The translations under genes were made by a program, and so were the position numbers. From Gari tellinella (taxonomy: Eukaryota; Mollusca; Bivalvia; Cardiida; Psammobiidae): 64,000 bases of DNA. Shown piece by piece: positions 31,470 through 42,262 of the stretch; position 1 is the first letter of the stretch, and each line of letters starts with the position of its first letter. The stretch is from contig OV277864.1 in NCBI GenBank assembly GCA_922989275.2, positions 50,777,550 through 50,841,549 of the forward strand, in the 5' to 3' direction. The notes under the pieces were generated by a model. It was not told the origin of the DNA, did not search any database, and saw only the letters and a list, made by a program, of their open reading frames with translations.

Positions 31470-31926
31470 ACAGTACACCCCCTCTATTACGACCACTAAA
31501 ACGAAGGCTAATTGATTGTTTAATAGACAGGTGAAAGCTTAAAGCAATGTGTAATTTGTCGCGTTTTTTGTAGGAAAAGCATAATAAAAAAGACCCCTGT
31601 ATAAAATAAATAAGCACAATAGGTCTAAAAGTAACTAGATCTGATTTGCAAAGCATATTTCTATCTGAAACAAGCAATTATGTACATGCAGAAATCCCAC
31701 TTATTTAGACCATGAAGTCTTTTTTTAAGGCCACCCTGTATTAAAACCGTGTTAAAAATGGCCGCCGGGGATGTCGGAGGTCAAATCTAGCTTGGCACTA
31801 TAGCTATTTTTCTTGCTTATGCCATGATATGCATGTGTGCCAAGTTTCATGCTTTTACCACAAAGTCAACGATTTTGGCATGGGACCGCCGGGCTAATTA
31901 AATTGCTGATCGGTCGATGCCCTACA
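31470..31926. repeat. TA-a MITE left arm and unresolved sequence
   Basis: TACAGTACACCCCCTCTATT and AAAACGAAGGCTAATTGATT are the TA-a left arm. The matching AAGCTGTCACCTG half resumes at 32890 after the next element. Confidence 0.5.
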
Positions 31927-32890
31927 TTAAGGGTGTATCAAAGTCTTGAGTTTGGGACATTTTCAAAGTATATGAAAACACTCTATGATAGTTTACTATT
32001 GAAGAGTTATTTAAGATGAATGAAAAAATAGAAAAAGTGTACATTTTGGCGACCAACATTTGGCTCTACGGCCATGTAAAATTTACCCCACCCACTTTCT
32101 CTTATTTTGGCCTTTTCAAACAGCCGGCTTCAATAAAATCCATTTCATGAAAACAAATATGATAATTTGGTTTTGTGTTATTTATTTCCTGTCTATGGTA
32201 GTATTTCTTCATATAAAAAGTTTTTTAAACTAATATAAGAGGAAACATGTACCAAATGTGAAATTTATAAAGCTCTAAATAGCATCGATATGGTACTTTT
32301 TGTAAATTTTGTAAAGGGAGATAACTCTTTTTACTTTAATAACTCAAAATTTTCAACACTGACCTTTTAATTTCTTTTCATATTTTGAACTGTCTTAGCA
32401 TTGGCTTTCATCTGGTAGAATATAAGAAAAAGTTTAATACTAGAACTATTTTATTTTCAAACTTTTTTACTTTTTTTTTCATAAAATAAAAAATCTTATA
32501 AAATCGTGCCCTATAAAAAGCATATTTTGAATATTCGAAGATCCATATTGTTCAAACCTGGTGCCTGCTTTGTCTAAATTTGGTTTCTATATGTAAAAGT
32601 ACCACCATAGACATGAAATAAATAATGAAAACCCAAATTAACATGTTTGTTTTGTTTTGAAATAGATTTTACTGACGCTTGTACTCTGAATGGGTAACAT
32701 TTGAAAAAGAAAATCCGACGTACCCTTTTCAAATCGCTTTAGCTAAAAAAAAAAAATAAAAAAAAGGACACAACCATATATTTTTTTCTTCATTTTTTCA
32801 TTCATCATAAACAGCTATTCCAAAAAACTATGATAGAAAAAAAGTTTAATACTTTGAAAAAATCGCTTATGGGGTGCATACACCCTTAAG
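31927..32890. mobile_element. TTAAGGGTGTAT-ended element, about 960 bp
   Basis: TTAAGGGTGTATCAAAG at the left and CATACACCCTTAA at the right; inner ends (GATGAATGAAAAAATAGAAA and TTTTTTCATTCATC) also mirror. It could be a TTAA-type element. No protein. Confidence 0.6.
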
Positions 32891-33095
32891 CTGTCACCTG
32901 TTTTTTAAAAAAAATAGAAATTGCCTTACATGCGCACTGAACGAAAAACAAAAACAAAAAACCCAACACTTTTATGTAACTCTTTATCACTTGGTTTAAT
33001 CAGGACCAAAATTGATATACAGTGAACCTTGTAATACTTATAAATAATGATTATTCACTCGATCGTGACTGCATAGATACTTTGATGTGACTGAT

Positions 33096-33597
33096 TTAAC
33101 CCATTCTCCATAGCCTGTTTCTAGTATTGAAGATAGGTAACGACTTAAACCAGGTTGAAAGTAAAGCAGAATGCGCCTTAATGCGCATTCTGCTTTACTT
33201 CCAATCTACTTTAAGCTACCATCTGCTAGAATAAAGTAAATATTGCTTATAATACATATTCATGACTGTATATATTGGTATTATTTTGTTGAATATACGT
33301 ATTACATGTATGTAAAAATGCATACATACAGTGGAGAATCTGTTATTCTTTCCCGTTTAAACGAAAACGTACGCAAACGCAAAGCACTAAAACGTAGAAA
33401 AGAACAACTTTTGGACAATTCTGATATTTCACGTTTATCTTGGTGGCAAACAGTTTGGAGCCTGATCAGACGCCGGGTTACCCGGCGTCTGATCTGGCTC
33501 CAAACTGTTTGCACTGCAAATAATAGTTTTAGCGTAAACGCGTTTATTGGGAAATAATAACAGATTCTCCACTGTATATCTGTTGAGTAAAGGGTTA
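33096..33597. mobile_element. MITE TTAA-a interrupted by MITE TA-c
   Basis: TTAACCCATTCTCCATAGCC, core II-a at 33146-33216 (apex GCGCCTTAATGCGC), then the insert 33327-33576, then the resumed arm GAGTAAAGGGTTA. Confidence 0.78.
33327..33576. mobile_element. MITE TA-c with core I-a
   Basis: TACAGTGGAGAATCTGTTAT and the mirror ATAACAGATTCTCCACTGTA, perfect over 20 bp. Core GGCAAACAGTTTGGAGCCTG with apex GCCGGGTTACCCGGC. A near-identical copy lies at 42888-43136. Frames on both strands here are palindrome artefacts. Confidence 0.9.
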
Positions 33598-33649
33598 CCT
33601 TTTCACTTACTTTGCAATCGCATGTAAGCTTAGAAGAATGCATACTAGA

Positions 33650-33960
33650 CTCCAAGATATAATACAGAAAGCTTCAATAGGAGCTATCTGTATTATTTCT
33701 TTCATATGTTAAGCGCCCACCTGTATTATTCAATTAAGACTGCCGTTGAACCTTTGTACATCAATTAGGCGATATAGAGTCACTCCAAGAAATAATACAG
33801 AGAGCTTCTATAGGAGCTATCTGTATTATTTCTTTCATATGTTAAGCGCCCACCTGTATTTATTCAATTAAGACTGCCTTTGAACCTTTGTACATTCATT
33901 AGGTGATATAGGGTGGTCTATTAATACAAGATTGACTGTACACAGAAAGCTCCTAAAATG
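33650..33960. repeat. Tandem core II-b units
   Basis: AATACAGAAAGCTTCAATAG/GAGCTATCTGTATTATTTC with TTAAGCGCCCACCTGTATT occurs at 33660-33735 and 33790-33862, followed by near-identical spacers (AAGACTGCCNTTGAACCTTT). A decayed third unit starts near 33950. Confidence 0.7.
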
Positions 33961-34255
33961 AAGTCACGGTCGTAACCTGCATTATTAAGTTCATGCTTAT
34001 TAAACCATTTTCTTCTCATTAAGGTTAAACGCACTGTTGTGTGCGGTTCGTGCTGTAAATATCATTCTAAATTTAGAATTCATGACAGAACATAGTGTAT
34101 TGCACAAACGCTACTGGATGAAAAAAATCCAATATATATATAGCGAATCGCCTACGTGAGCGTTAAAAGGTCTTCGGATTCATGCATATAGGCCTTCTAT
34201 CGGTGTATTAACCATTTGAACAAACCTCGCGAACTGTTACAACAATTTGTTAAAC

Positions 34256-34461
34256 TTTAAACCTCGCTATTACGACCACTAAAACGAAGGCTTATTGATT
34301 GCATAATAGAGAGGTGGCAGCTTAAAGCAAGATGACAGTGAAACAGAAAGCTCCTATAGGAGCTTTCTGTTTCACTGTCACCTTGCTTTAAGCGGTCACC
34401 TATCGTAAACACCCTAATAATTAACATAATTTAGTGGTCGTAATAGCGAGGTTTTACTGTA
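34256..34461. mobile_element. MITE TA-a upstream of the ABCG promoter
   Basis: AAACCTCGCTATTACGACCA ... TGGTCGTAATAGCGAGG. Core II-b is almost perfect (AAAGCTCCTATAGGAGCTTT at the centre). It ends about 115 bp upstream of the TATA box, so it could act on the ABCG promoter. Confidence 0.85.
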
Positions 34462-34575
34462 CTTGGAAGCGGTGATGTACTGTACTTTCTGTTCAGTGTT
34501 CATTGAACCAACACCATAACAACACCGCTACGGTGTAACACGGATCATATTAAGTGTTTATATTCATTGAGGGCA

Positions 34576-34585
34576 TATATATAAA
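34576..34585 (+). promoter_or_regulatory. TATA box of the ABCG-like gene
   Basis: TATATATAAA lies 58 bp upstream of the ATG at 34643. Initiation would be expected near 34605-34612, giving a 5' leader of about 30-40 nt. No INR motif was confirmed. Confidence 0.5.
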
Positions 34586-34642
34586 CACGGAAACACAGCA
34601 CAGCTGATCAGATTCGTGTTATTAAACACAAAACTATGTACA

Positions 34643-34775
34643 ATGCGAACGAAATCGCCGAAACTCGAGCTGTGTGTGCGTGACATTAGTTTGGATTTAA
34701 ATAAAACACCGATATTACACAATGTTTCCATTACGGCACGGAGCGGCCATTTACTTGGAATTATGGGGCCAACAG
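34643..34775 (+). CDS. ABCG-family half transporter, first coding exon
   Basis: The exon starts at an ATG and encodes MRTKSPKLELCVRDISLDLN, then KTPILHNVSITARSGHLLGI and MGPT plus the first base of Gly. It stops at a donor CAG|GTAAAG. The pattern (a beta strand, ILxNVS, G-x-LLGIMGPTG) is the start of an ABCG nucleotide-binding domain. The intron cuts the Walker A loop just before the expected G-S-G-K-T. ABCG proteins are reverse half transporters (ATPase domain first, then six membrane helices) that dimerise and export lipids or xenobiotics at membranes. Subtype cannot be decided from 44 residues. No continuing exon was recognised, so either intron 1 is long or the gene is broken. The reverse-strand frame over the same bases is a shadow. 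Seen: residues, donor, TATA box. Inferred: start and function. Confidence 0.82.
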
Positions 34776-34842
34776 GTAAAGTCTGTTTTAAATAACTATG
34801 TCTGACATGTAACGACTGAATAATAACATGGCCGAACACATT

Positions 34843-34915
34843 TTAAATCAATTATACATTTCTAAAGCTAGATAGATAATTATCTATCTAGCTTTATAAA
34901 TGTATAATTGATTAA
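34843..34915. repeat. Near-perfect palindrome in ABCG intron 1
   Basis: AATCAATTATACATTT.. AAAGCTAGATAGATAAT mirrors with arms of about 35 bp, one or two mismatches, and no loop. It lies 68 bp past the donor. Confidence 0.85.
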
Positions 34916-34919
34916 CGGG

Positions 34920-35275
34920 AGTTGATAGAGCTACCCTTGTATGACCATTCATTAGAGTCGTCTATATTTGAGACGATTATAACGAGTAGTTATAGACTAC
35001 TGAACATGCACATGGCCACAGATAAGAGGGAGTAAACTGAACAAATCCAACGATTTCTCACTCATTTGAGCACCAAATCCTAGACTTATTTCTGATTTCT
35101 CCATTTAATCCTGTATCGCGAACCTCTTTGGAATCGTCTTGAAAAGACGATTCCAAACAGATGACACACGACAGGATAAGATCATAAAAATAAACAGTTC
35201 TTGAGCATTTTATAATTTGACTTAAGACAATATTTGTCGTACGACGTTTCGTAAAGCGGGTCCCTAGATCAGAAC
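34920..35275. repeat. CAGGG-type fragment and core IV hairpin
   Basis: 34945-35090 holds a degraded core III (CATTAGAGTCGTCTATATTT) with AGATAAGAGGGAGTAAACTG. 35120-35165 is hairpin core IV (TTTGGAATCGTCTTGAAAAG), the same as at 2420. A run of about 18 C follows at 35283-35300. Confidence 0.6.
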
Positions 35276-35403
35276 TGTTTGACCCCCCCCCCCCCCCCCC
35301 ACCCCCCCAAACAACATCCAAAAAAAAAAATCAACGTATATCTAAGGGGTCGTTGACAGAGAACGGAAGTTAATTTCGAAGTCATTTACCCATTTGTTAC
35401 AAC

Positions 35404-35581
35404 AGGGCTCCAGATAAGGGTAGTTTTTCAAAAATTAAAATAATTATTTCTGAATTAAACCCTATGGTGTCACAACTCATTAGAATCGTCTCTTCGAGAC
35501 GATTCTAATGAGTAGTAACACCATAGGATTTGGTGCTCAAAAGAGTGAGAAAATGTTGGATACCTCTTATCTGGAGCCCTG
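35404..35581. mobile_element. MITE CAGGG with core III
   Basis: CAGGGCTCCAGATAAGGG ... CTTATCTGGAGCCCTG. The core III stem is perfect through GTCTCTTCGAGACGATTCTA. Confidence 0.85.
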
Positions 35582-35870
35582 AGAGTGTTTCTTAAAGACT
35601 CTTAGGCAAACAGTGCATACTCTGTTCAGACGCCTGTTTGCTGATAGGAATTTCAGTATAAGACAAAGAAAAATCAAAATTTAGACGAGGCACTCTTTAT
35701 ATCAATTATGGATTTATTCAATGTCTTCTTCAAAGTTTTTCTGTAGGCGTACAACTTACTGACTTAGGACTATGTTTTGTGTGAGAAACAATCAATAGGG
35801 ATTTATTAAAGGGCTCGGCAGTTATCTATTTATATAGCTACCCATATATAGTCAATGTATGATAGCTTGT

Positions 35871-36128
35871 TTAACCCTTTACCTGTCCTCATAGACTGTT
35901 TATAGTTTTGAAGACAGGTGCTCACTTAAAGCAGGTTGAAAGTAAAGCAGAATGCACCTTAAGGCGCATTCTGCTTTACTTTCAGCCTGCTTTAAGTTAC
36001 CACCTGCTAGAAAATAGAAAATAGTTCATATATAATACATATCTGAGACTGTATAAATTGGAACTATTTTTTCAGCGGAGTAATAATTTCAATAGGCTAA
36101 ATAGCGCTTCTATTGGGGAAAGGGATAA
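35871..36128. mobile_element. MITE TTAA-a with core II-a
   Basis: TTAACCCTTTACCTGTCCTC; core CTTAAAGCAGGTTGAAAGTA with apex CACCTTAAGGCG; right arm CTATTGGGGAAAGGGATAA. Confidence 0.8.
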
Positions 36129-36336
36129 CAATATTATCAGATATCTTCTTTTTTCCAACAAGATGAAGATCCAGGGTTCGAAGTTGAATTAGGACAAGTT
36201 AATTTGAAGCAACAACAGTATATTGGAACTCATTTTCTCGTGTTAATGCCGGACAAATATATCGAAGGAAGCATATAAAGCAGGACAACAGTAATGCAGA
36301 AAGCCCATTTTGGAGCATATATATACTTCGGCCAGT

Positions 36337-36579
36337 TTAACCCATTACCCCATAGCCTGTTTCTAGATTTGAAGATAGATGGCCACTTAAAGCAGGTTGA
36401 AAGTAAAGCAGAATGCGCCTTAAGGCGCATTCTGCTTTACTTTCAGCCTGCTTTACGCTACAGTCTTCTAGTATTTATGAAATTTTTCATATGAGACATG
36501 TTCAAGAATGTATAAATTGGAACTTTTTTTATTAAGTGGAAGAATTAATAAAAGGCGTAATTATGGGGTAATGGGTTAA
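36337..36579. mobile_element. MITE TTAA-a, intact
   Basis: TTAACCCATTACCCCATAGC to GGGGTAATGGGTTAA. The core II-a stem is perfect through GAATGCGCCTTAAGGCGCAT. TTAA at both ends. The two overlapping frames on opposite strands here are palindrome artefacts. Confidence 0.9.
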
Positions 36580-36764
36580 CCCATGCGCATCCGAAAATCC
36601 AATTAAACAATTCCAGTTACGAATTAAGTCTTCTCGTATTTTTATGATTTTAAACTACATGTATTTGTAGTATTTTCATGGCATATTTTTTAACAGCATA
36701 AAGCCTGCATTAGATGGTTTCTATATGGGAATCGTATGATCAGGGTTTTTCCCGTTTGCATTGG

Positions 36765-37021
36765 ACAAGTTGCTGCCATTTCGGATTTTTCCTAAATCTT
36801 CGGATTTTTTTCTTGTACATGGTAGCTTAAAGCAGGCTGAAAGTAAAGCAGAATGCGCCTTAAGGCACATTCTGCTTTACTTCAAGCCTGCTTTAAGCAG
36901 TCACGTGTCAAAAAAACTAGAAACAAACGATGGGATAAAGGTACGATTCGTAAAATCGGACTTGAAAAATGCAAATTTGGAAATCTTAGGATTTTTCATG
37001 TCAACTTATGGCAGCCCTGTC
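36765..37021. mobile_element. TTAA-a variant with CAGGGCTGCC arms
   Basis: GCTGCCATTTCGGATTTTTC ... TCAACTTATGGCAGCCCTG around a core II-a stem (36832-36899). The same element lies at 63360-63613. It shows core II-a in a third arm type. Confidence 0.8.
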
Positions 37022-37153
37022 TTTGCATAGAAAAGGACGAGTATAATCGTCACTAGGGCTCAAGTTGCCGAACGGTAAACCCATCAAGCCTGTATATTGC
37101 AATAAACTCGCCCTATGAGCGTGCAGGGACATTTCATTTAAGATATACAAGGA

Positions 37154-37346
37154 CAGGGCTCCAGATAAGAGGGAGTAAACTGCACAAATCCAACATTTTC
37201 TCCCTTATTTCAGCACCAAATCCTATGATGTTACTACTCATTAGAATCGTCTCTTCGAGACGATTCTAATGAGTAGTGACACCATAGGGTTTAAAGCAGA
37301 AGTAAAGATTTTAGTTTTTGAAATACCCCCCTAATCTGGAGCCCTG
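37154..37346. mobile_element. MITE CAGGG with core III
   Basis: CAGGGCTCCAGATAAGAGGG ... CTAATCTGGAGCCCTG. The flanks CAAGGA and CAAGGG are a near-perfect 6-bp duplication. Confidence 0.88.
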
Positions 37347-37368
37347 CAAGGGTGATCTTTCATGTGAA

Positions 37369-37650
37369 ATTGCAAACAGTGCAGACCCTGATGAGACACC
37401 GCGTCACGCGGTCTACAAATCAACGGCTTTTACCCATTTCTCTATAAGTACACCCTTTTACCCCTTCAGTTTATTCATGTGAAGCAAAAACGCAATCTTC
37501 TATGGGTTTTTACTATTTAACACACATTAACTTTTTTGCATGCTAGCGGCGGATATATCTGCCACAGCAATTACCTTTGCAAACAGTTTGGATCCAGATG
37601 AGATGCCGCGTCACGCGGCAACTCATCAGGAACCAAACTGTTTGACTCTC
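37369..37650. repeat. Core I-a palindromes, one half and one full
   Basis: 37369-37425 is a half core (GCAAACAGTGCAGACCCTGA with the CCGCGTCACGCGG apex). 37578-37647 is a full core with GATGAGATGCCGCGTCACGC. Confidence 0.65.
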
Positions 37651-37836
37651 TGGTCCTCTTTGAAAAGTAAATGAGAAAAAACTATTTTTAGAACATCAGC
37701 AGACGACAATTTGTTGCAGACGAACAATTACCCAGGCAGCATGCAAAGAGTTACACAGACAGAAATTATGAGGTTTTACTCTTATCTTGAACCAAAATGT
37801 GCAGATCTGCCATTTCATATTTTCTAACTGTAGATC

Positions 37837-38246
37837 AGAGCACCAGATAAGGGTAGTTTTTCAAAAACTAAAATTTTTATTTCTGAATTAAACCCTATGG
37901 TGTCACTACTCATTTGAATCGTCTCTTCGAGACGATTCTAATGAGTAGTAACACCATAGGATTTGGAGCTAAAAAGAGTGAGAAAATGTTGGATTTGTTG
38001 AAATAACTAACTCTTATCTGGAGCCCTGGTAGATCTAGATCTATTCCTTTGCAGAAACGCAACAAGTCGTAGCTTATTCAGGGCTCAAGATAAAGGGAGT
38101 AAAAAATGCCCGCTTAAAACTTATGGTGTGACTACTCATTAGAGTCGTCTCTTCGACGATTCGAATGAGAAGGTAAACCGTGACACATAGGCTTTGGTGC
38201 TGACATGAAAGAATGCTGGATACTCCCTATTATCTGAAGCACTGCT
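37837..38246. mobile_element. Two CAGGG MITEs in a row
   Basis: 37837-38028 keeps a perfect core III. 38079-38246 is diverged (TTAGAGTCGTCTCTTCGACG) with worn ends CAGGGCTCAAGATAAAG. Confidence 0.75.
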
Positions 38247-38283
38247 ATGAATTCCATGCACGCTTAAACCAAGCTAACCTTTT

Positions 38284-38350
38284 AAAACAGTTTAGATCCA
38301 GATGAGACACCGAGTAGCATTGCTTCTCATCCGATTCCAAACTGTATGAC
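38284..38350. repeat. Decayed core I-a
   Basis: AAACAGTTTAGATCCAGATG ... CCGATTCCAAACTGTATG; the apex is largely lost. Confidence 0.55.
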
Positions 38351-38386
38351 GGTCTTATCCTAATTTGAAAATTTTATTGTAGAATA

Positions 38387-38731
38387 TAGCGTTCCCTCCC
38401 TACAACGGCCCTCCCAACAGCGATTCCCTCCTTACAACGACCCTTTTCGCTGGTCCCCAAACAAGACAATTATGTCTGACCATTTCACTGCTGCAGTAAC
38501 TAAATTGTCGTCTGCTGTAATAGTTACATAATGATAATTTTGACAGAAAAAGCTTAATGATGAGTGACAAACAGCTTGGATCCAGATCAGACGCCGCGTA
38601 ACGCGGCGTCTGATCTGGATTCAAGCTGTTTGCAAATGTTTACCAATTTCCCTCCCTAGAACGACTCCCGCCGAACAACGCACACAATCTTTGTCTCCCA
38701 ATGGGTGTCGTTGTAGAGAGGGAATGCTGTA
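38387..38731. mobile_element. MITE TA-b with core I-a
   Basis: TAGCGTTCCCTCCCTACAAC to GTAGAGAGGGAATGCTGTA; core I-a at 38568-38634 (AACAGCTTGGATCCAGATCA). From 38732 to 39727 there is no supported gene. Confidence 0.85.
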
Positions 38732-39408
38732 GTAGAGTCTAGCAGACTACAGTTGTTGCAGGCGTTTTTAAGCATGATTTAATGTGCAATGTACTGAGTG
38801 AACACATAGACTTTAGACTGCCTTGCATATGAAACAAGATCGGGGGTAAGCTTTTTCTTCCTTTCAAATGACCTTTCAACACACCAACTCATATATACAT
38901 ACTCTACAGCAGTTTAGAACAAGCAAAAACGGTTTGTATTCTTATCAGCCTAAATATTTGAAGCACATTCACTTGCAATTACCAGTGAACGTCTGCATAT
39001 ATAAACAAGCGTCTGGCAGCAGACTTAGACTCGCCCACCATAAAATAAATTCTGCGAGTCTAAATCAATACTACCATGTCTTGCATAATACAGACAAACT
39101 ATGAAACTATGCAAAAAAGCTGCTGCTGATAAGAATCCAAACCAGTTCCAACGTTTCCTGTAGCATGCTAAAGCCTTGGTATCGGATGAGACGAGAATGT
39201 CCCGGGTTTTAGCCTTGCGGTGACCTTTTGTTCGCCCGGGCGGTCATTGCCCTCGTGTTGTTCAACTTTCCGTGAGGATATCTATAGTCTGTTCCAATGT
39301 ATTACGTAGCCGGGGTATAAGAAATATAACCGTAACCTTGTACATACCGCGAATACCTCTTGCAACATTAACTTCGTTGCGGTTAGAACACATTCTGCAT
39401 CTATTTTA

Positions 39409-39730
39409 TTAGACGGACAACGTTACTATTACTAGCCCTAAGTCTTGCATATAGCCCTGATCTTCATCTAGATCCAGTTTATCCTTTAGTCTGCTGTAAA
39501 TTGTCATTTTATTATTTTCTTCAATTTGGGTATACAAGTAAGTTTTACATTTTCTCGCTACACAGACTGTACAAAGTGGTTTACAACGGGGCAAATGCTG
39601 CATAACCTGGTACTCTTGCCCGTATACACGTTTGTCCGTCCGTACGTAGTTCCTAAATTTCTTGCGTTTAACTTGATTATGGACTATAAACGTGTTGCAG
39701 TTAGGATCAAGAAATCTCAAATGCTTATAC
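39409..39730 (-). other. Hypothetical minus-strand frame, about 105 codons outside the MITE
   Basis: A minus-strand frame runs from the edge of the TA-d MITE to TAA at 39409. It is rich in Lys/Arg and has a cysteine cluster CKPLCTVCVARKC and an acidic end (KLDLDEDQGYMQD). AATAAA overlaps the stop. Its first 20 residues come from the MITE arm, so any real gene would start at an unseen splice site. Not recognised; it may be chance. Confidence 0.2.
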
Positions 39731-39924
39731 AGTCTAACTTCAATATCTCGAACTCGCTTAACTCGAACTAACCGATATTTCGACACATAAATTACAATGT
39801 TTCATATTCGGTTCAGTACAACATACCCGTATTTCAAAGTTAAAACGTGGCTAAGCCACGTTTTAACTTTGAACTAAGGGTATGTTTGACATAATCGAGT
39901 TCGAGATATCGAAGTTCGACTGTT
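39728..39924. mobile_element. MITE TA-d
   Basis: TACAGTCTAACTTCAATATC and ATATCGAAGTTCGACTGT arms; centre AAAGTTAAAACGTGGCTAAG and mirror. Related copies at 56920-57115 and 61753-61949. Confidence 0.85.
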
Positions 39925-40612
39925 TGTGCCATAATTAGCAGAGTATTTTGCATTGTAGTTTAGTGACATTAGAACTTTGACCTTGATCTCTTACCTTGGT
40001 TATGCAATGCTGAGTTAAACATTTGTTATGGACTTGCCAAATAGTTGCACTTATGGCGAAGCGCCGTGTGTTACAAACACATTTAATTTTATTTATAATT
40101 TGAACAACTGAAGATGAGAAGTCATAGTGATCCTGGTTTACTGATATAGGCCAGTTACTGTTACTTATGTCTATCTCAACGTCTGATAAGCATCCCAGGT
40201 GTTATACTATTGATTTAAGGCCACTCAATGAATTAAAAAAAAGAGTCATTTATGCAGACATACTATAAAAGAGTCATTTCACCTGAACACGCTGTTAAAC
40301 TATCACAGAGCGTAGTCAGATGCCAGAAAAATACATAAATAAATGATGCAAAAAGCTCCTGGGTATATTGAACGCTTTTTAATTTGCACACACTCGACTG
40401 ATTTTGAAATATTTCTTGATTGAGGTTAACTGTCATTTAATAGGAGTTGAATTGATAGCCGTTTCTTGAAGGTGATAGCTTTAGAGCTTATTGCAGGCTA
40501 ACAATGCTAAAAGCTGGGCATAGTTTAGTAGCTTTCTGTTTTTGTCTTGACTGTTGCACTGCATCAAGCGTCATTGCTGATTAGAACTCTAACCACAGTT
40601 GATCCTAGCGAA
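39925..40612. other. No gene seen
   Basis: AT-rich sequence with no recognisable repeat or coding exon. Confidence 0.5.
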
Positions 40613-40976
40613 TACAGTACTCCCTCTCTACAACGGCCCTCTCAACAACGACTCCCTCCTTACAACGACCCTTGCTGCTGTTCCCCAAACAAGACATTTT
40701 TGTACAACTTTTTCATGGCTTCAATACCGTCTTCTTAAATTTGTCGTCTGTTGTTTTTCTCAAAAGTTACATAATGGACATTTTGACAGAAAAAGCTTAA
40801 TAACGAGTGCCAAACAGCTTGAATCCAGATCAGACGCCGCGATACGCGGCGTCTGATCTGGATTCAAGCTGTTTTGCAAATGTAAGCCAAATTCCCTCGC
40901 TATAACGACTCCCTCCGAACAACGCACACATTTTAGTCTCCCATATTGGATGTCGTTGAAGAGAGGGAAGGCTGTA
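40613..40976. mobile_element. MITE TA-b with core I-a
   Basis: TACTCCCTCTCTACAACGGC to GAGGGAAGGCTGTA; core I-a at 40810-40875 with apex GCCGCGATACGCGGC. Overlapping frames here are artefacts. Confidence 0.88.
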
Positions 40977-41027
40977 GTATCATTTACAAATGATAAACAA
41001 GGTGTGCAGAGGAAAATTGTTCTATGC

Positions 41028-41435
41028 AAACATAGTAGACCCTGGTCAGCTCCCTCGCCATGGTCTGCGCTGTTTGTCATTTTGCAATGTATAGATTTTA
41101 AAATCAACCCATAATACATTTTATGTCAAAATTGATTAAACTTAACTGGAAAGTGGAATTGTCTATTTGAAGTTTCACGAAACTATGTTGAATAAATAGT
41201 GAGTAAGAACAAATGCTGTGGAACACAACTTTAGCAAAACCTCTAAATAACGACCACTTAAACGAAGGTTAATTGATTGTATAAACACAGGTGACAGCTT
41301 AAAGCAAGATGGCAGTAAAACAGAAAGCTCATAAGGGAGCTTTCTCGTTTACGTTCACCAAGTTTTTAAGCGGTAACCTGCCTCAAACACCTGATAATTG
41401 ACACACTCAGTGGTCGTCATAGAGAGGTTTAGCGG
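41028..41435. repeat. Half core I-b, then MITE TA-a
   Basis: 41028-41085 holds GCAAACATAGTAGACCCTGG and TCTGCGCTGTTTG. 41230-41435 is TA-a (AAAACCTCTAAATAACGACC ... TGGTCGTCATAGAGAGG) with core II-b. Confidence 0.7.
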
Positions 41436-41616
41436 TAGTTTGTTTTCAGGGTCCGTTGTTTCAGAGGGGTATATAATATATAGTACCTGTGTAAGAACTT
41501 TCTGCATCATTTTTCTCCTGCATAAAGTTTAACACTACAAACACACTTTCGATTGATACAGGGTTGACTTTACATTGACGATTGGAAGTAACAAATAGTG
41601 TAGACCCTGGTCCACA

Positions 41617-41945
41617 GGTACTTGACACATACACTTTTTTTTGGTTTTACTAGAGCTCTATTATAGATCTACAGTAGACGCCTAGTAAAAAAAAAGATTT
41701 GTTTGGTAATAGATCTAGATCTATGTGTCAAGCAGGGCTCCAGATAAAGGGGGTATTTCAAAAACTAAAATCTTTATTTCTGTTTTAAACCCTATGGTGT
41801 CACTACTCATTAGAATCGCCTCGAAGAGACGATTCTAATGAGTAGTAACACCATAGGATTTGATGCTGAAATAAGTGAGAAAATGTTGGATTTGTGCAGT
41901 TTACTCCCTCTTATCTGGAGCCCTGGTCAAGTACCTGTGCCCTGG
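41617..41945. mobile_element. CACAGGTACTTGACACATA element holding a CAGGG MITE
   Basis: The left CACAGGTACTTGACACATAC and right TATGTGTCAAG...GTCAAGTACCTGTG are the same TIRs as the 20616-22879 element. The right TIR is split by the CAGGG MITE 41733-41925, with the 6-bp duplication GTCAAG. Confidence 0.8.
41733..41925. mobile_element. MITE CAGGG with core III
   Basis: CAGGGCTCCAGATAAAGGGG ... CTTATCTGGAGCCCTG, inserted in a TIR. The filled and empty sites (41617 and 20616 families) define the GTCAAG duplication. Confidence 0.9.
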
Positions 41946-42018
41946 TCATACTAGTGAATTACAACAACGTGTTTGAACGTCTTACCTCTTTCACTGCCAT
42001 TGGTTCCAAATGGCCATT

Positions 42019-42262
42019 TTTGCAAACAGTTTGGATCCTGATCAGACGCCGCGTTACGCGGCGTCTGATCTGGATCCAAACTGTTTGACAATCATAAATA
42101 CAATACTTCGTCAGTCTTTAACAGCCTTAAAACTGACTTGAAACAAGAAATATCTTTGAAAAATATATTCATATTGGTTCAAAATGGCAATTTTGCAAAC
42201 AGTTTGAATCCTGATCAGACGCCGCGTAACGCGGCATCTCTCTGAATCAAAATTGTTTGACA
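42019..42262. repeat. Two core I-a palindromes in a 176-bp direct repeat
   Basis: 42019-42089 is near perfect; 42195-42262 is worn on the right. Each is preceded by ATGGCNATTTTTGCAAACAG and followed by CAATCATAAA and TTAAAACTGACTTG, so the unit is duplicated in tandem. Confidence 0.75.

Noticed and set aside
33243..33655. Overlapping frames on both strands (104 and 117 codons) and their twins at 42845-43207
   Set aside because: They are mirror translations of the TA-c palindrome and its arms, identical at two unrelated sites because the MITE is repeated.
39526..39771. Plus-strand 81-codon frame opposite the hypothetical minus-strand frame
   Set aside because: It reads into the TA-d MITE arm and has no recognisable sequence; treated as a shadow.
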